Positions 32,552 through 41,174 are shown, counted from the stretch's first letter. The stretch: 64,000 bases of DNA from Ferdinandcohnia salidurans (GCF_042680725.1 NZ_JBHUEK010000015.1:1-64000), one strand, 5' to 3'. Notes: generated from the letters alone by a model not told the origin. Program-made: numbers and translations.

Positions 32552-32718
32552 TGGCAGTATTTTCGAAATAGCGGCAGTAATTTTGAGTTAGTGGCAGTAT
32601 TATCGAAATAGCGGCAGTAATTTTGCTTAGTGACAGTATTTTCGAGATAGTGACAGTAATTTCGGAACAGTGACAGTATTTCACCGATAGTGACACTATT
32701 TTTGAATTAACACCAGTA
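32551..32718. repeat. Intergenic 20-bp phased tandem array
   Basis: Nine degenerate units of the type GTGGCAGTATTTTCGAAATA. The shared CAGTA core begins at 32555, 32575, 32595, 32615, 32634, 32654, 32674, 32694 and 32714, so the period is 20 bp except for one 19-bp step. The rest of the gap to 32884 carries the treA operator and promoter. Confidence 0.85.
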
Positions 32719-32784
32719 TTTTCACAGTCATTGACTCCACCACATCATGATGCTTTTGCCCACCAAATCAATGGTAGCAATTAT

Positions 32785-32813
32785 TTGACTAACTTGTATA
32801 TACAAGTTAAACT
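32785..32813 (+). promoter_or_regulatory. treA promoter with TreR-type operator
   Basis: TTGACT (-35), then the perfect palindrome AACTTGTATATACAAGTT at 32791-32808 filling the spacer, then TAAACT as a weak -10. TTGTATATACAA is the known B. subtilis TreR operator core, so repression relieved by trehalose-6-phosphate is expected. Confidence 0.75.
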
Positions 32814-32884
32814 ACAACTACAAATAAGTTTGTTTCCTTTATGAAATACTACAAACATGAATTACATATATGGTGGTGTAGCAA

Positions 32885-34570
32885 TTGAAACAGCCTTGGT
32901 GGAAGAAGTCAGTCGTTTATCAAATTTATCCGAAGAGTTTTAATGATACAACTGGAAATGGTGTCGGTGATCTTCAAGGGATCATCGAGAAGCTCGATTA
33001 CCTGAAAACCCTTGGAGTGGATGTCGTTTGGCTAACGCCGATTTACAAATCTCCACAGCGGGATAACGGGTACGATATTAGCGATTATTTTGCGATTCAA
33101 GAAGAATATGGCACGATGGAGGATTTTGATCGCTTGCTAGAGGAAGCTCATTCACGCGGCATCAAGATCATCATGGACATCGTTGTGAACCATACCTCGA
33201 CTGAAAACGAATGGTTCAAGCAATCCCGACAGTCTAAGGACAACCCGTATCGAGATTTCTATATTTGGAAAGACCCTAAAGACGGTCACGAGCCAACTAA
33301 CTGGGAATCTAAATTCGGCGGTAATGCTTGGGAGTATGATGAAACAACAGGTCAGTACTACCTTCATCTTTTTGACGTAACCCAAGCGGATCTTAATTGG
33401 GAAAATGAAGAGGTTCGTAAAAAAGTCTATGACATGATGACTTTTTGGTTTGAAAAAGGGGTAGATGGTTTCCGTCTTGATGTGATCAATCTCATCTCAA
33501 AAGACCAAAGCTTCCCGGATGATGACGGTTCTGTCCCTCCAGGTGACGGCCGGAAGTTTTATACAGATGGGCCACGCGTCCATGAGTTCATGCACGAAAT
33601 GAATCAGAATGTTTTTTCGAAATACGATAGTATGACGGTTGGGGAAATGTCCTCTACGACAATTGAAGATTGTATTAAATATTCAAACCCTGAACGTGAA
33701 GAACTTAGTATGACTTTTAATTTTCATCATTTAAAGGTGGATTATCCGAACGGTGATAAGTGGACGGTTGCCGATTTTGATTTCCAAGCGTTGAAAAAAA
33801 TCCTCTCAACTTGGCAGGTTGAAATGCATAAGGGTGGTGGCTGGAATGCACTGTTCTGGTGCAACCATGACCAACCGCGGATTGTTTCAAGATATGGGAA
33901 TGATGGTGAATATTTAACGGAATCAGCGAAAATGCTTGCGACAACGATTCATATGATGCAAGGTACGCCTTATATTTATCAAGGTGAAGAGTTTGGAATG
34001 ACCAATCCGAAGTTCAATGATATCTCTGAGTATCGTGATGTTGAGTCCATCAATATCTACAATATTAAAAAAGAACAAGGAATGAGCAAAGACGAAATTA
34101 TCGAGATTTTAAAACACAAATCACGTGATAACTCTCGGACACCTGTGCAGTGGGATGCAAGTGAACATGCTGGTTTCACAAGTGGAACTCCATGGATTAA
34201 TGTTGCTTCAAATTATAAAACAATTAATGCGCAAGAAGCGTTAGAGGATAAAAACTCAGTCTTCTATCATTACCAAAAATTGATTAGGCTCCGTAAGGAT
34301 TTCGACATTATTACGTATGGAGATTATGAATTATTTCATGAGGACCATCCTGAAATCTTTGCGTATGTACGTAATGGTGAGAATGAGAAGCTTCTAGTCG
34401 TAAACAATTTCTATGGAAGAGAAACAACGTTTGAGATTCCTGCAGGATTAAATGTAAGTGAGTATACCAGTGACTTACTCATTTCCAACTATGAGAATTC
34501 GCAACTTGACCTTTCAAAAGGAATCAAATTACGTCCATACGAATCTGTTGTCTACCATTTGAAAAAATAA
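32885..34570 (+). CDS. treA: Trehalose-6-phosphate hydrolase (phospho-alpha-(1,1)-glucosidase)
   Basis: 561 residues, GH13 family and collinear with B. subtilis TreA throughout (WWKKSVVYQIYPKSFNDTTGNGVGDL, YYLHLFDVTQADLNWENEEVRKKVYDM, FHHLKVDYPNGDKW). Catalytic residues are visible: Asp in GFRLDVINLI, Glu in TVGEMSST and Asp in CNHDQPR. It splits trehalose-6-phosphate into glucose and glucose-6-phosphate. The start is TTG behind GGTGGTG. Neither the PTS transporter gene treP nor treR is adjacent, although a TreR-type operator is present. Confidence 0.92.
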   Translation: MKQPWWKKSVVYQIYPKSFNDTTGNGVGDLQGIIEKLDYLKTLGVDVVWLTPIYKSPQRDNGYDISDYFAIQEEYGTMEDFDRLLEEAHSRGIKIIMDIVVNHTSTENEWFKQSRQSKDNPYRDFYIWKDPKDGHEPTNWESKFGGNAWEYDETTGQYYLHLFDVTQADLNWENEEVRKKVYDMMTFWFEKGVDGFRLDVINLISKDQSFPDDDGSVPPGDGRKFYTDGPRVHEFMHEMNQNVFSKYDSMTVGEMSSTTIEDCIKYSNPEREELSMTFNFHHLKVDYPNGDKWTVADFDFQALKKILSTWQVEMHKGGGWNALFWCNHDQPRIVSRYGNDGEYLTESAKMLATTIHMMQGTPYIYQGEEFGMTNPKFNDISEYRDVESINIYNIKKEQGMSKDEIIEILKHKSRDNSRTPVQWDASEHAGFTSGTPWINVASNYKTINAQEALEDKNSVFYHYQKLIRLRKDFDIITYGDYELFHEDHPEIFAYVRNGENEKLLVVNNFYGRETTFEIPAGLNVSEYTSDLLISNYENSQLDLSKGIKLRPYESVVYHLKK

Positions 34571-34571
34571 A

Positions 34572-34605
34572 CAATGAGCCATACCTAAGGGTGTGGCTCA
34601 TTTTC
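34572..34605 (+). terminator. Terminator after treA
   Basis: ATGAGCCATACC / GGGTGTGGCTCAT stem with a 3-base loop and TTTTC tail. Confidence 0.75.
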
Positions 34606-34612
34606 ATACCTA

Positions 34613-34753
34613 TTATTCTTTTTCATCAGGTAGTGGGTCAATTTTTTTTGAATCATCGATATCCATCGAAGTGGCGACAAAGTAAAACCAGAATCCAGCG
34701 GAGATAAAATACAACACAGACATGCCAATAAGCGTTAGCCAAAGTCCTAGCAA
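34613..34753 (-). CDS. Small single-span membrane protein, unknown function
   Basis: 46 residues from a TTG start with GGGGGGAT about 6 bases upstream. One hydrophobic segment (LGLWLTLIGMSVLYFISAGFWFYFV region, residues 2-26) precedes an acidic tail (MDIDDSKKIDPLPDEKE). I do not recognise the family; size and shape resemble small accessory subunits or membrane regulators. Coding status rests on the strong ribosome binding site and the plausible membrane topology. Confidence 0.55.
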   Translation of the reverse strand: MLGLWLTLIGMSVLYFISAGFWFYFVATSMDIDDSKKIDPLPDEKE

Positions 34754-34772
34754 ATGTAATCCCCCCTTTAGA

Positions 34773-34803
34773 TGGGACACAGGGACAGGTTCATTGTCCC
34801 AAA
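34773..34803. repeat. Short REP-like hairpin of a second type
   Basis: TGGGACAC...TGTCCCA arms around AGGGACAGGTTC. Related in style, but not in sequence, to the GACGGTT elements. Confidence 0.5.
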
Positions 34804-34896
34804 GTTACAATGCCCTTTCTATAGATATATGCAAGGGTGAATAGTTATTGACTCAATATTCTGATTTTGTGCAGTGCCACAATAAAAAAACCGCCA

Positions 34897-34973
34897 GGAA
34901 CCAGGGGGACGGTTCTCCTGGTCCCCAGGTTCCATAATCATAAGGAACCACTAGAACCGTCCCTACGGTTACC
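34897..34973. repeat. REP-like element copy 5
   Basis: ACCAGGGG-GACGGTT-CTCCTGGT and ACCACTAG-AACCGTC-CCTACGGT. It is flanked by a 34-36 bp imperfect direct repeat (34863-34896 and 34976-35011, ending CCGCCAG), so flanking DNA was duplicated around the element. Confidence 0.8.
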
Positions 34974-35042
34974 CAGATTTTGTAAAATGCCAAAATAAAA
35001 AAACCCGCCAGAGGCGAGTTTCAGTAAGGTTGGTACTATGTA

Positions 35043-35270
35043 TTATTTATTTTTGCGTAAGCTCCCGAGTTCTTCGACAAGTGCTTGCATTTCGTTCGGG
35101 CTAAATGAGTTCTTTTTCATGGTAAGGTCGTAAATATCCTTTAATTCTTCGTACATTTCTTCGTCAAAATGGGAAGGCTTAATGGCACCGATGTTTAGCA
35201 CTTTAAGTTTTTCCTTAATTTTTTCTATCATAAACTCTACGTTTTCGACTGACTTTTGTGAGAGATCCAT
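35043..35270 (-). CDS. yfkK: YfkK, DUF1128 family protein
   Basis: 75 residues, all-helical pattern with ENVEFMIEKIKEKLKVLNIGAIKPSHFDEEMYEELKDIYDLTMKKNSFSPNEMQALVEELGSLR, the DUF1128 signature. The function is unknown. AAGGATG lies just before the ATG. It is divergent from yfkJ exactly as in B. subtilis. Confidence 0.88.
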   Translation of the reverse strand: MDLSQKSVENVEFMIEKIKEKLKVLNIGAIKPSHFDEEMYEELKDIYDLTMKKNSFSPNEMQALVEELGSLRKNK

Positions 35271-35376
35271 GTTTTCATCCTTTCAATTTTCAGTGTATTC
35301 TTATTGTATCACGTTTCTGCTATTATTTAATATGGCGAGGTACGGAAAAATATGACATGAAGGAGAATGGACAAAA

Positions 35377-35856
35377 ATGATAAAGGTATTATTCGTATGC
35401 TTAGGCAATATCTGTAGATCACCGATGGCGGAGGCCATTTTTCGTGATTTAGTACAAAAGGAAGGGCTTGCGGATCGAATTCAAGTTGACTCAGCAGGAA
35501 CGGGAGACTGGCATATCGGACATCCCCCACATAAAGGCACGCAAACCATTTTAACAAAATATAATATCTCATTTGAAGGGATTAAGGCACGTCAAGTGAT
35601 ACCTGCAGATCTCGGTCAATTTGATTATATTATTGCAATGGACTCAGACAACTTAGGAAACCTTCAAAAAATGATAACTGGAGAAAAAACAGGTCGAATT
35701 CAACGGCTGCTTGATTTTGTTGATGAAAGCAAGATTACAGATGTACCTGACCCGTACTACACTGGAAATTTTGATGAGGTGTACGAACTGGTGACCAACG
35801 GTTGCAAACGTCTATTAGACGTCATCAAAAAGGAAAACCTAGTTGGAAAGGAGTAA
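35377..35856 (+). CDS. yfkJ: YfkJ, low-molecular-weight protein-tyrosine phosphatase
   Basis: 159 residues. The P-loop CLGNICRS (C-X5-R, residues about 7-14), the substrate region DSAGTGDWHIG and the general-acid segment DVPDPYYTGNFDEVY (Asp about residue 125) are all intact, so it should be active. B. subtilis YfkJ is a LMW tyrosine phosphatase linked to ethanol stress resistance. AAGGAGAATGG lies upstream of the ATG. First gene of yfkJ-yfkI-yfkH. Confidence 0.93.
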   Translation: MIKVLFVCLGNICRSPMAEAIFRDLVQKEGLADRIQVDSAGTGDWHIGHPPHKGTQTILTKYNISFEGIKARQVIPADLGQFDYIIAMDSDNLGNLQKMITGEKTGRIQRLLDFVDESKITDVPDPYYTGNFDEVYELVTNGCKRLLDVIKKENLVGKE

Positions 35857-35861
35857 TACGA

Positions 35862-36215
35862 ATGGCGAAACGTAATAAAATGGTCGAAGGCATGGTCATA
35901 GGCGCTGCCATTGGTGCAGCAATTTCTTTACTCGATAAGGAAACAAGAGAGCAATTTTTACATACTAGTAAAAGAGTGAGCAAAAAGGCAGTGGAAGTGA
36001 TGAAAAATCCACAACGTTATACAGAGCTTGTCAAGGACCAGTTCAATACTGTTCGTACAACTGTTGAACAGGTCGCAGAGGATGTTCGTATCGTAACCTC
36101 AAAGGTGAATGAAATCGTTGAAACCACACCAGAAATTGTCGAAGCTGTCAAAGAAACAAAGGATGCAATTGCTAATAAAACGGAAGGTATGAGGGACGAT
36201 AATATAGAGAGGTGA
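35862..36215 (+). CDS. yfkI: YfkI, YtxH-like small stress protein
   Basis: 117 residues from the ATG at 35862 (AAAGGAG upstream). An N-terminal glycine/alanine-rich membrane segment (MVEGMVIGAAIGAAISLLD) is followed by a long amphipathic helical, Lys/Glu/Val-rich tail, similar in style to YtxH-type general-stress proteins. It starts 5 bases after yfkJ and precedes yfkH by 4 bases, so the three genes form one operon. Confidence 0.82.
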   Translation: MAKRNKMVEGMVIGAAIGAAISLLDKETREQFLHTSKRVSKKAVEVMKNPQRYTELVKDQFNTVRTTVEQVAEDVRIVTSKVNEIVETTPEIVEAVKETKDAIANKTEGMRDDNIER

Positions 36216-36219
36216 AGAG

Positions 36220-37059
36220 ATGACCGAAGTTCGAACCTTAGATTTGCGGTTTATTAAGGAATTAATTTTGCGATATAAGGAAGATGAAGTAGGGAGTATG
36301 TCTGCAGAATTAGCCTACTTTTTCTTGCTTTCATTATTCCCGTTTTTAATCTTTCTTGTGACACTCATAGGATACTTGCCAATATCCCAAATAGATGTTT
36401 TGGCATTTGTGGGACAGTATGCACCTGAAGGTACTGTTGATTTGATTGAAGAAAACTTGAATTTTATAGTCAGTTCAAATAAAGGCGGGCTGTTATCAAT
36501 AGGTATCATAGGTACATTGTGGTCATCATCCAATGGAATCAACGCGGTCGTTAGGTCGTTCAATAAAGCCTATGATGTAAAAGAAACCCGGAATTTCTTT
36601 ATTACGCGTGGGATTTCAATACTGCTCACATTCGGGATGATTTTTGTCATTATTGTCGCTTTATTATTACCAGTCTTCGGAAAACAAATTGGGATTTTTA
36701 TGTTTTCGTCTTTTGGCTTATCTGATGAATTTTTGGATGTGTGGAATGGAATTCGTTGGATTGTGAGTGCGGCTATCCTGTTTATTGTATTTACGTTTTT
36801 GTACTGGGTGGCGCCTAACCGTCCGTTAAAATTTAAAGAAATCATTTCGGGATCCTTTTTCGCGACTTTCGGATGGATGTTCGTTTCCCTCGCGTTTTCC
36901 TATTACGTGAATAGCTTTGGCCATTATTCTACGACATATGGCAGCCTAGGTGCCATCATAGTACTGATGATTTGGTTCTATTTATCAGCGATGATCATCA
37001 TCATCGGGGGAGAAATCAACGCCATTTTAAACTGCCATCGGATTAGGGATGGCCGATAA
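36220..37059 (+). CDS. yfkH: YfkH, YihY/BrkB family membrane protein
   Basis: 279 residues, six membrane spans. The family pattern is clear: MSAELAYFFLLSLFPFLIFLVTLIGYLP, LLSIGIIGTLWSSSNGINAVVRSFNKAYDVKETR, ILFIVFTFLYWVAPNR and YYVNSFGHYSTTYGSLGAIIVLMIWFYLSAMIIIIGGEINA. The family was once mislabelled ribonuclease BN; its real role is unknown. GAGGTGAAGAG precedes the ATG. Last gene of the yfkJIH operon. Confidence 0.9.
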   Translation: MTEVRTLDLRFIKELILRYKEDEVGSMSAELAYFFLLSLFPFLIFLVTLIGYLPISQIDVLAFVGQYAPEGTVDLIEENLNFIVSSNKGGLLSIGIIGTLWSSSNGINAVVRSFNKAYDVKETRNFFITRGISILLTFGMIFVIIVALLLPVFGKQIGIFMFSSFGLSDEFLDVWNGIRWIVSAAILFIVFTFLYWVAPNRPLKFKEIISGSFFATFGWMFVSLAFSYYVNSFGHYSTTYGSLGAIIVLMIWFYLSAMIIIIGGEINAILNCHRIRDGR

Positions 37060-37140
37060 TTTTACCGTAAGTTACCTTCATGGAAAGTGAGGTAGCGAGA
37101 GATAATAGAGGTGTAAGTACAGTACAAGGAGGCCTTTATT

Positions 37141-37239
37141 ATGTCTAAAAAAGACGGTGGAACAAAACAAAAGGGAAAGAAAAATAGCCCAAAACAAAAA
37201 ACTAGCAGTTCTGCAAATGGCAGCAACGGCTATCACTAG
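37141..37239 (+). CDS. Short basic Lys/Ser/Gln/Gly-rich protein
   Basis: 32 residues (starting MSKKDGGTKQKGKKNSPKQK, ending NGSNGYH) with a consensus AAGGAGG 7 bases before the ATG. Composition resembles small spore or nucleic-acid-binding proteins, but I do not recognise a family. A half REP-like element abuts its stop codon, and a strong terminator follows. Coding is supported mainly by the ribosome binding site. Confidence 0.55.
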   Translation: MSKKDGGTKQKGKKNSPKQKTSSSANGSNGYH

Positions 37240-37267
37240 GAACCATAGGGACGGTTCTATTGGTCCC
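37239..37267. repeat. REP-like half element copy 6
   Basis: One hairpin only: ACCATAGG-GACGGTT-CTATTGGT. It begins at the stop codon of the short basic protein gene. Confidence 0.7.
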
Positions 37268-37288
37268 CGATACATGGATAGTTAACAA

Positions 37289-37320
37289 AAGAGGACTTGA
37301 CCGATGGGGTCAAGTCCTTA
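37289..37320. terminator. Terminator between convergent genes
   Basis: AGGACTTGACC / GGTCAAGTCCT stem with a 5-base loop, then TATTTT; it serves the plus-strand small gene and the minus-strand ATPase. Confidence 0.8.
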
Positions 37321-37322
37321 TT

Positions 37323-39257
37323 TTATGACTTCAACAAGCGAAGTCCATTTAAAATAACGAGAATGGTGCTTCCTTCATGGCCAATGACGCCAAATGGCAG
37401 GTCAATGATTTGAAAGAAGTTTGACAGAATTAACAGCATAATCACACTGATAGAAAAAATAATATTTTGTTTGATGATCCGGTTCATGCGTTTTGAAAGC
37501 TTAACGGCTTCCGCAATTCGTGGAAGGTCATTTTTCATCAATACGACATCAGCAGTTTCAAGTGCAACGTCCGTTCCTTGACCCATCGCAATCCCAACAT
37601 TTGCAGTTGCTAAAGCAGGTGCATCATTGATTCCGTCTCCGACCATGGCAACAGTATCATATTTTGAAATAAGGCCCTTAATGTGGTTCACCTTTGTTTC
37701 AGGCAAACATTCAGCAATATGTTGGTCAACATGACTTTCAGCCGCAATGGCTTCAGCTGTTTTTTCACCGTCTCCGGTTAGCATAACTGTATAAATCCCA
37801 AGGTCTTTTAGGTCAGAAATAGCTGAAACTGTATCATCACGGACAACGTCTTTGAGTGCGATAATTCCAGCAATATCGTTACCTGCTTTTACATAAACAA
37901 TCGTTTTACCTTCAGAAGCGAGTTGTTTCGCAACACCATTATTAAAAGTAACTGCAGCTTCTTTTCCAACAAGATCTGCTTTACCTATTAACCAATGAGT
38001 CTCACCGACAGTTGCTTTAACCCCATATCCAGGCATATCCTCAATACCATCTATAGTTATTAGCTCCTGACCATTTGACTTAACATGATTCACGATTGAT
38101 TGTGCCAGTGGATGGGTAGATTGATTTTCAATGGAAGATACAATTTGTAAAAATTCGTTTTGATCAATTGAATCGGAAACAATCACATCGGTTACGACAG
38201 GTTTACCTTTTGTCAGTGTCCCTGTTTTATCAAATGCAATAGCTTTTAAATTACCTAACTGCTCAAGGTGAACACCACCTTTAAACAGGATCCCACGTCT
38301 TGCTCCATTTGAAATCGCCGATAATGTTGCTGGCATAATGGAGGCAACCAGAGCACAAGGGGATGCAACGACTAATAAAATCATGGCACGGTAGAAGGAT
38401 TCAGTCCAAGACCACCCTAATAGGAAGTGTGGAAGGAACATCATTAAACCTACCGCAATTAAAACAAACTTCACATACGTACCTTCAAATTTTTCGATAA
38501 ATTGCTGGGAGGGGGACTTTTCGCTTTGAGCTGATTGTACAAGCTTAATAATTTTTTGGAACAACGAATCCTCATTCGGCTTTGTCACTTCAACAGTGAT
38601 GGAACCACGAAGGTTAACGGTCCCCGCAAAAACATCGTCTCCTAGGGATTTACGTACAGGAATCGACTCACCTGTAATGGCCGCTTGGTCGACGTTCGTG
38701 TCACCTTTTAAAAGCTTACCGTCAGCTGGAATGCGTTCACCTGGTTTGACTAAAATCGCATCTCCAATTTGAAGAGAAGAAACATGGACAATTCTCTCAA
38801 TACCATTTGTAACAAGTGTCGCTTCTTCAGGCTGAAGGCCCATAAGTGAAGAGATTTCCTTATGACTTTTATTCATCGTATAGGTTTCAAGAGCACCACT
38901 TAATGCGAAAATAAAAATTAAAATCGCACCCTCATTCCAGTATCCAATGATCGCAGAGCCAATTGCGGCAAATATCATTAACATCTCTACATTTAATTCT
39001 TTTTCCGCAATCGTATCAGAAATACCTTCCTTTGCTTTAGCAAAACCACCAATTACAAACGCGAGGAGATATATAACAATTGAGGTGGTGTTGTGTTCGA
39101 AGTGCCCTAATGTCCAGGCAATCGCAATTAAACCACCACTCGTTAACGCTGCAATCAATTCACCGTGAAGCTTTACTTTTTCAAAGAGAGGGGATGATTC
39201 ATTATCTGTTTTATATACTTGCTGTCGTCTTGGAGCAGTCTTTGCTTCAGTATTCAT
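37323..39257 (-). CDS. pfeT: P1B-4 type metal efflux ATPase (PfeT/ZosA-like)
   Basis: 644 residues with no N-terminal metal-binding domain. P-type motifs: TGES (AAITGESIPV), DKTGTLT, GDGINDAPAL. The sixth-span motif is SPCAL instead of CPC, and the last span has HEGSTILV; SPC plus HEG(S/G)T defines the P1B-4 group, which exports Fe2+ or Co2+. B. subtilis PfeT (formerly ZosA) is the closest named relative and is peroxide/iron regulated. Three 31-bp-spaced TTGAGAA...ATCAA repeats upstream look like Fur-family operators. A TTCGCCTCC complement (GGAGGCGAA) is the ribosome binding site. Confidence 0.87.
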   Translation of the reverse strand: MNTEAKTAPRRQQVYKTDNESSPLFEKVKLHGELIAALTSGGLIAIAWTLGHFEHNTTSIVIYLLAFVIGGFAKAKEGISDTIAEKELNVEMLMIFAAIGSAIIGYWNEGAILIFIFALSGALETYTMNKSHKEISSLMGLQPEEATLVTNGIERIVHVSSLQIGDAILVKPGERIPADGKLLKGDTNVDQAAITGESIPVRKSLGDDVFAGTVNLRGSITVEVTKPNEDSLFQKIIKLVQSAQSEKSPSQQFIEKFEGTYVKFVLIAVGLMMFLPHFLLGWSWTESFYRAMILLVVASPCALVASIMPATLSAISNGARRGILFKGGVHLEQLGNLKAIAFDKTGTLTKGKPVVTDVIVSDSIDQNEFLQIVSSIENQSTHPLAQSIVNHVKSNGQELITIDGIEDMPGYGVKATVGETHWLIGKADLVGKEAAVTFNNGVAKQLASEGKTIVYVKAGNDIAGIIALKDVVRDDTVSAISDLKDLGIYTVMLTGDGEKTAEAIAAESHVDQHIAECLPETKVNHIKGLISKYDTVAMVGDGINDAPALATANVGIAMGQGTDVALETADVVLMKNDLPRIAEAVKLSKRMNRIIKQNIIFSISVIMLLILSNFFQIIDLPFGVIGHEGSTILVILNGLRLLKS

Positions 39258-39275
39258 TTAGTTCGCCTCCATTTT

Positions 39276-39364
39276 CTAATTGAGAAAAACAATCAATTAT
39301 CCATATCTAATTGAGAATAAAAATCAACTTGATACTGCTAATTGAGAAAGGGAATCACAATCAA
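39276..39364 (-). promoter_or_regulatory. Three phased Fur-family-like boxes upstream of pfeT
   Basis: CTAATTGAGAA...AATCAA-type copies start at 39276, 39307 and 39338, exactly 31 bp apart (three helical turns). Each resembles half-sites of the TTGAGAATnATTCTCAA Fur/PerR-type consensus. The following 39365-39517 is AT-rich DNA that should hold the promoter. Confidence 0.55.
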
Positions 39365-39517
39365 TAAGCCATCTAAACAAGAAAACTGCAATCTATTCGA
39401 CAGCAGTTGCTAATTTAATTTATTTTTACTTTATAATTATTATTAATTATATCATATTACCTCAATTTTAAAAGTGTTTTTTATAATAATTTTAAATAAG
39501 CTTGTAAGAACATAAAA

Positions 39518-39550
39518 AAACAACTCGCCAACAAATGACGAGTTGTTCTT
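39518..39550 (-). terminator. Terminator for the BH0509-type gene
   Basis: ACAACTCG / CGAGTTGT stem followed on the minus strand by a T-run. Confidence 0.75.
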
Positions 39551-39555
39551 CTTCT

Positions 39556-39702
39556 TTATTCTGCGATTTCTTCAAAGTGAAAATAGGTGGTGTTATAGAT
39601 ATGCTCGATATCTGCATCGGTCATATACATAAGCTCCATTTTAGTAATGCCCTTAAACTTCTCAATAAACTCCATCATGTTTTTGCGTTCTTGCCTACTC
39701 AT
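39556..39702 (-). CDS. BH0509 family small protein
   Basis: 48 residues, MSRQERKNMMEFIEKFKGITKMELM then MTDADIEHIYNTTYFHFEEIAE. It matches the short conserved Bacillaceae BH0509-type proteins as I remember them; the function is unknown. AAGGGGATG lies 8 bases upstream of the ATG. It stands alone between the iron ATPase and yfkF. Confidence 0.75.
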   Translation of the reverse strand: MSRQERKNMMEFIEKFKGITKMELMYMTDADIEHIYNTTYFHFEEIAE

Positions 39703-39862
39703 TACAATCATCCCCTTAGATTTTTTTCGTCCTACACATCTGTTTTAATACAGTGTATTAATCTTTAATGTATTATATAACAGTTTTTCGAAAAACGTCA
39801 ATCAGATTTTGAAAAATAGGCAGAAAATCATAGAAAATAAGAAAGACTCCCTAAAAAGGAAG

Positions 39863-41026
39863 TCAATTTTCAACTGTTTTGGCTGCCGTTCTCGTACCAA
39901 AGACAGATAGAATAATAAATATTAAAAATAGAATCGTTCCTATGACATTAAAAAAGCTGATGCTTTCAAAGTATTGGATAAACAGTCCCCCGAAGAACGG
40001 TCCGACAAGGCTTCCGATGCTAAAGAAAACGCCACATAGAAGGTTTCCGGTCGGCAATAAATTCTTTGGCATTAAGTCTGTCATATAAGAGATTCCGAGA
40101 GAGAACGTCGATCCAACTGCCATTCCTGCAAACGTAATGCAGAGCCAGAGTCCGACATGAGAGTGTTCAAGGAAGCTTGCAATGGTAAAACTTAAAAATC
40201 CTAAAAACAGTACAATTATTAAAATATTTCTTCGACCAAATTTATCACTTAGGATACCCAATGGAAGCTGGGTAATGATACTGCCGAGCGCAAATGAAGT
40301 TAATAGAATTGAAACAAATCCTACATTTAGATCAATTCGTAATCCATAAACCGGAAAACTTCCGTTAAGAGATGACTCAAGAAAGCCATAGGCGAGCGGC
40401 GGTAGAAACGCAACCCATGCATACTTCCAGGCTTTTGAAAAACGATTGAATGTTTCCCTAAATGAGTTCACCCCTAAATCTTGTTCCGGAAACTCATTTT
40501 TTAATAGGAATAAAAAGAACCAACCAATTAAACAAAGGACAGAAGATAAAATAAATGGCAGGGTTTCATTAATGTTAACCAAAGGTGTCATTAACGGTCC
40601 AGTGGCAAAGCCAAGCCCAAAGAATAATCCGTATAAGGAAATGTTTCTTCCACGCTTATTCTCAGGAGAAAATGATGTAATCCATGTTTGTGTTCCAAAA
40701 TGCAAGGAGTGATCCCCAATTCCGATCAAAAGCCTTAGTACAAACCAAAACCAAAATGATTTCCATAATGGGAACATGGCAAGTGATACGACAACGAGCA
40801 ATCCCCCAAATAGAATGACAGGTTTGTAGCCATATTTCCTTAGCGGGTACTCCATAAATGGTGAAACAAGTAATATACCGATATATAGTGCAGTTGCATG
40901 TAATCCGTTTAAGGTGGATGACATTCCGTTATTTTCAAAAATAACCGCAATCAAAGGAAGCAGCATTCCCTGGCTAAAACCAGAAACTGCAACAATACTA
41001 ACTAATATCCAAAACCGTAATCTCAT
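39863..41026 (-). CDS. yfkF: YfkF-like MFS transporter
   Basis: 387 residues, twelve membrane spans. MFS loop motif after span 2 is modified; the corresponding loop in the C-terminal half reads LGILSDKFGRRN. Other marks are GIGDHSLHFGTQTWITSFSPENKRGRNISLYGLFFGLGFATGP. B. subtilis YfkF is a drug/proton antiporter-like protein of unknown substrate in the same gene neighbourhood. It is divergent from the OsmC gene. Confidence 0.8.
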   Translation of the reverse strand: MRLRFWILVSIVAVSGFSQGMLLPLIAVIFENNGMSSTLNGLHATALYIGILLVSPFMEYPLRKYGYKPVILFGGLLVVVSLAMFPLWKSFWFWFVLRLLIGIGDHSLHFGTQTWITSFSPENKRGRNISLYGLFFGLGFATGPLMTPLVNINETLPFILSSVLCLIGWFFLFLLKNEFPEQDLGVNSFRETFNRFSKAWKYAWVAFLPPLAYGFLESSLNGSFPVYGLRIDLNVGFVSILLTSFALGSIITQLPLGILSDKFGRRNILIIVLFLGFLSFTIASFLEHSHVGLWLCITFAGMAVGSTFSLGISYMTDLMPKNLLPTGNLLCGVFFSIGSLVGPFFGGLFIQYFESISFFNVIGTILFLIFIILSVFGTRTAAKTVEN

Positions 41027-41174
41027 GTTGTTTTTCCCCCAGTTTCAATTCACAATCTAATGATACAAAATTAATGAGGGGTTGAAAATGGAAAAGAATG
41101 ATTCTCTTTTCTTTTCATTCTATGGAGAATTTGAGTAAACTGAAGATATCAGACAAAGACAGGGGGCATTTTTC

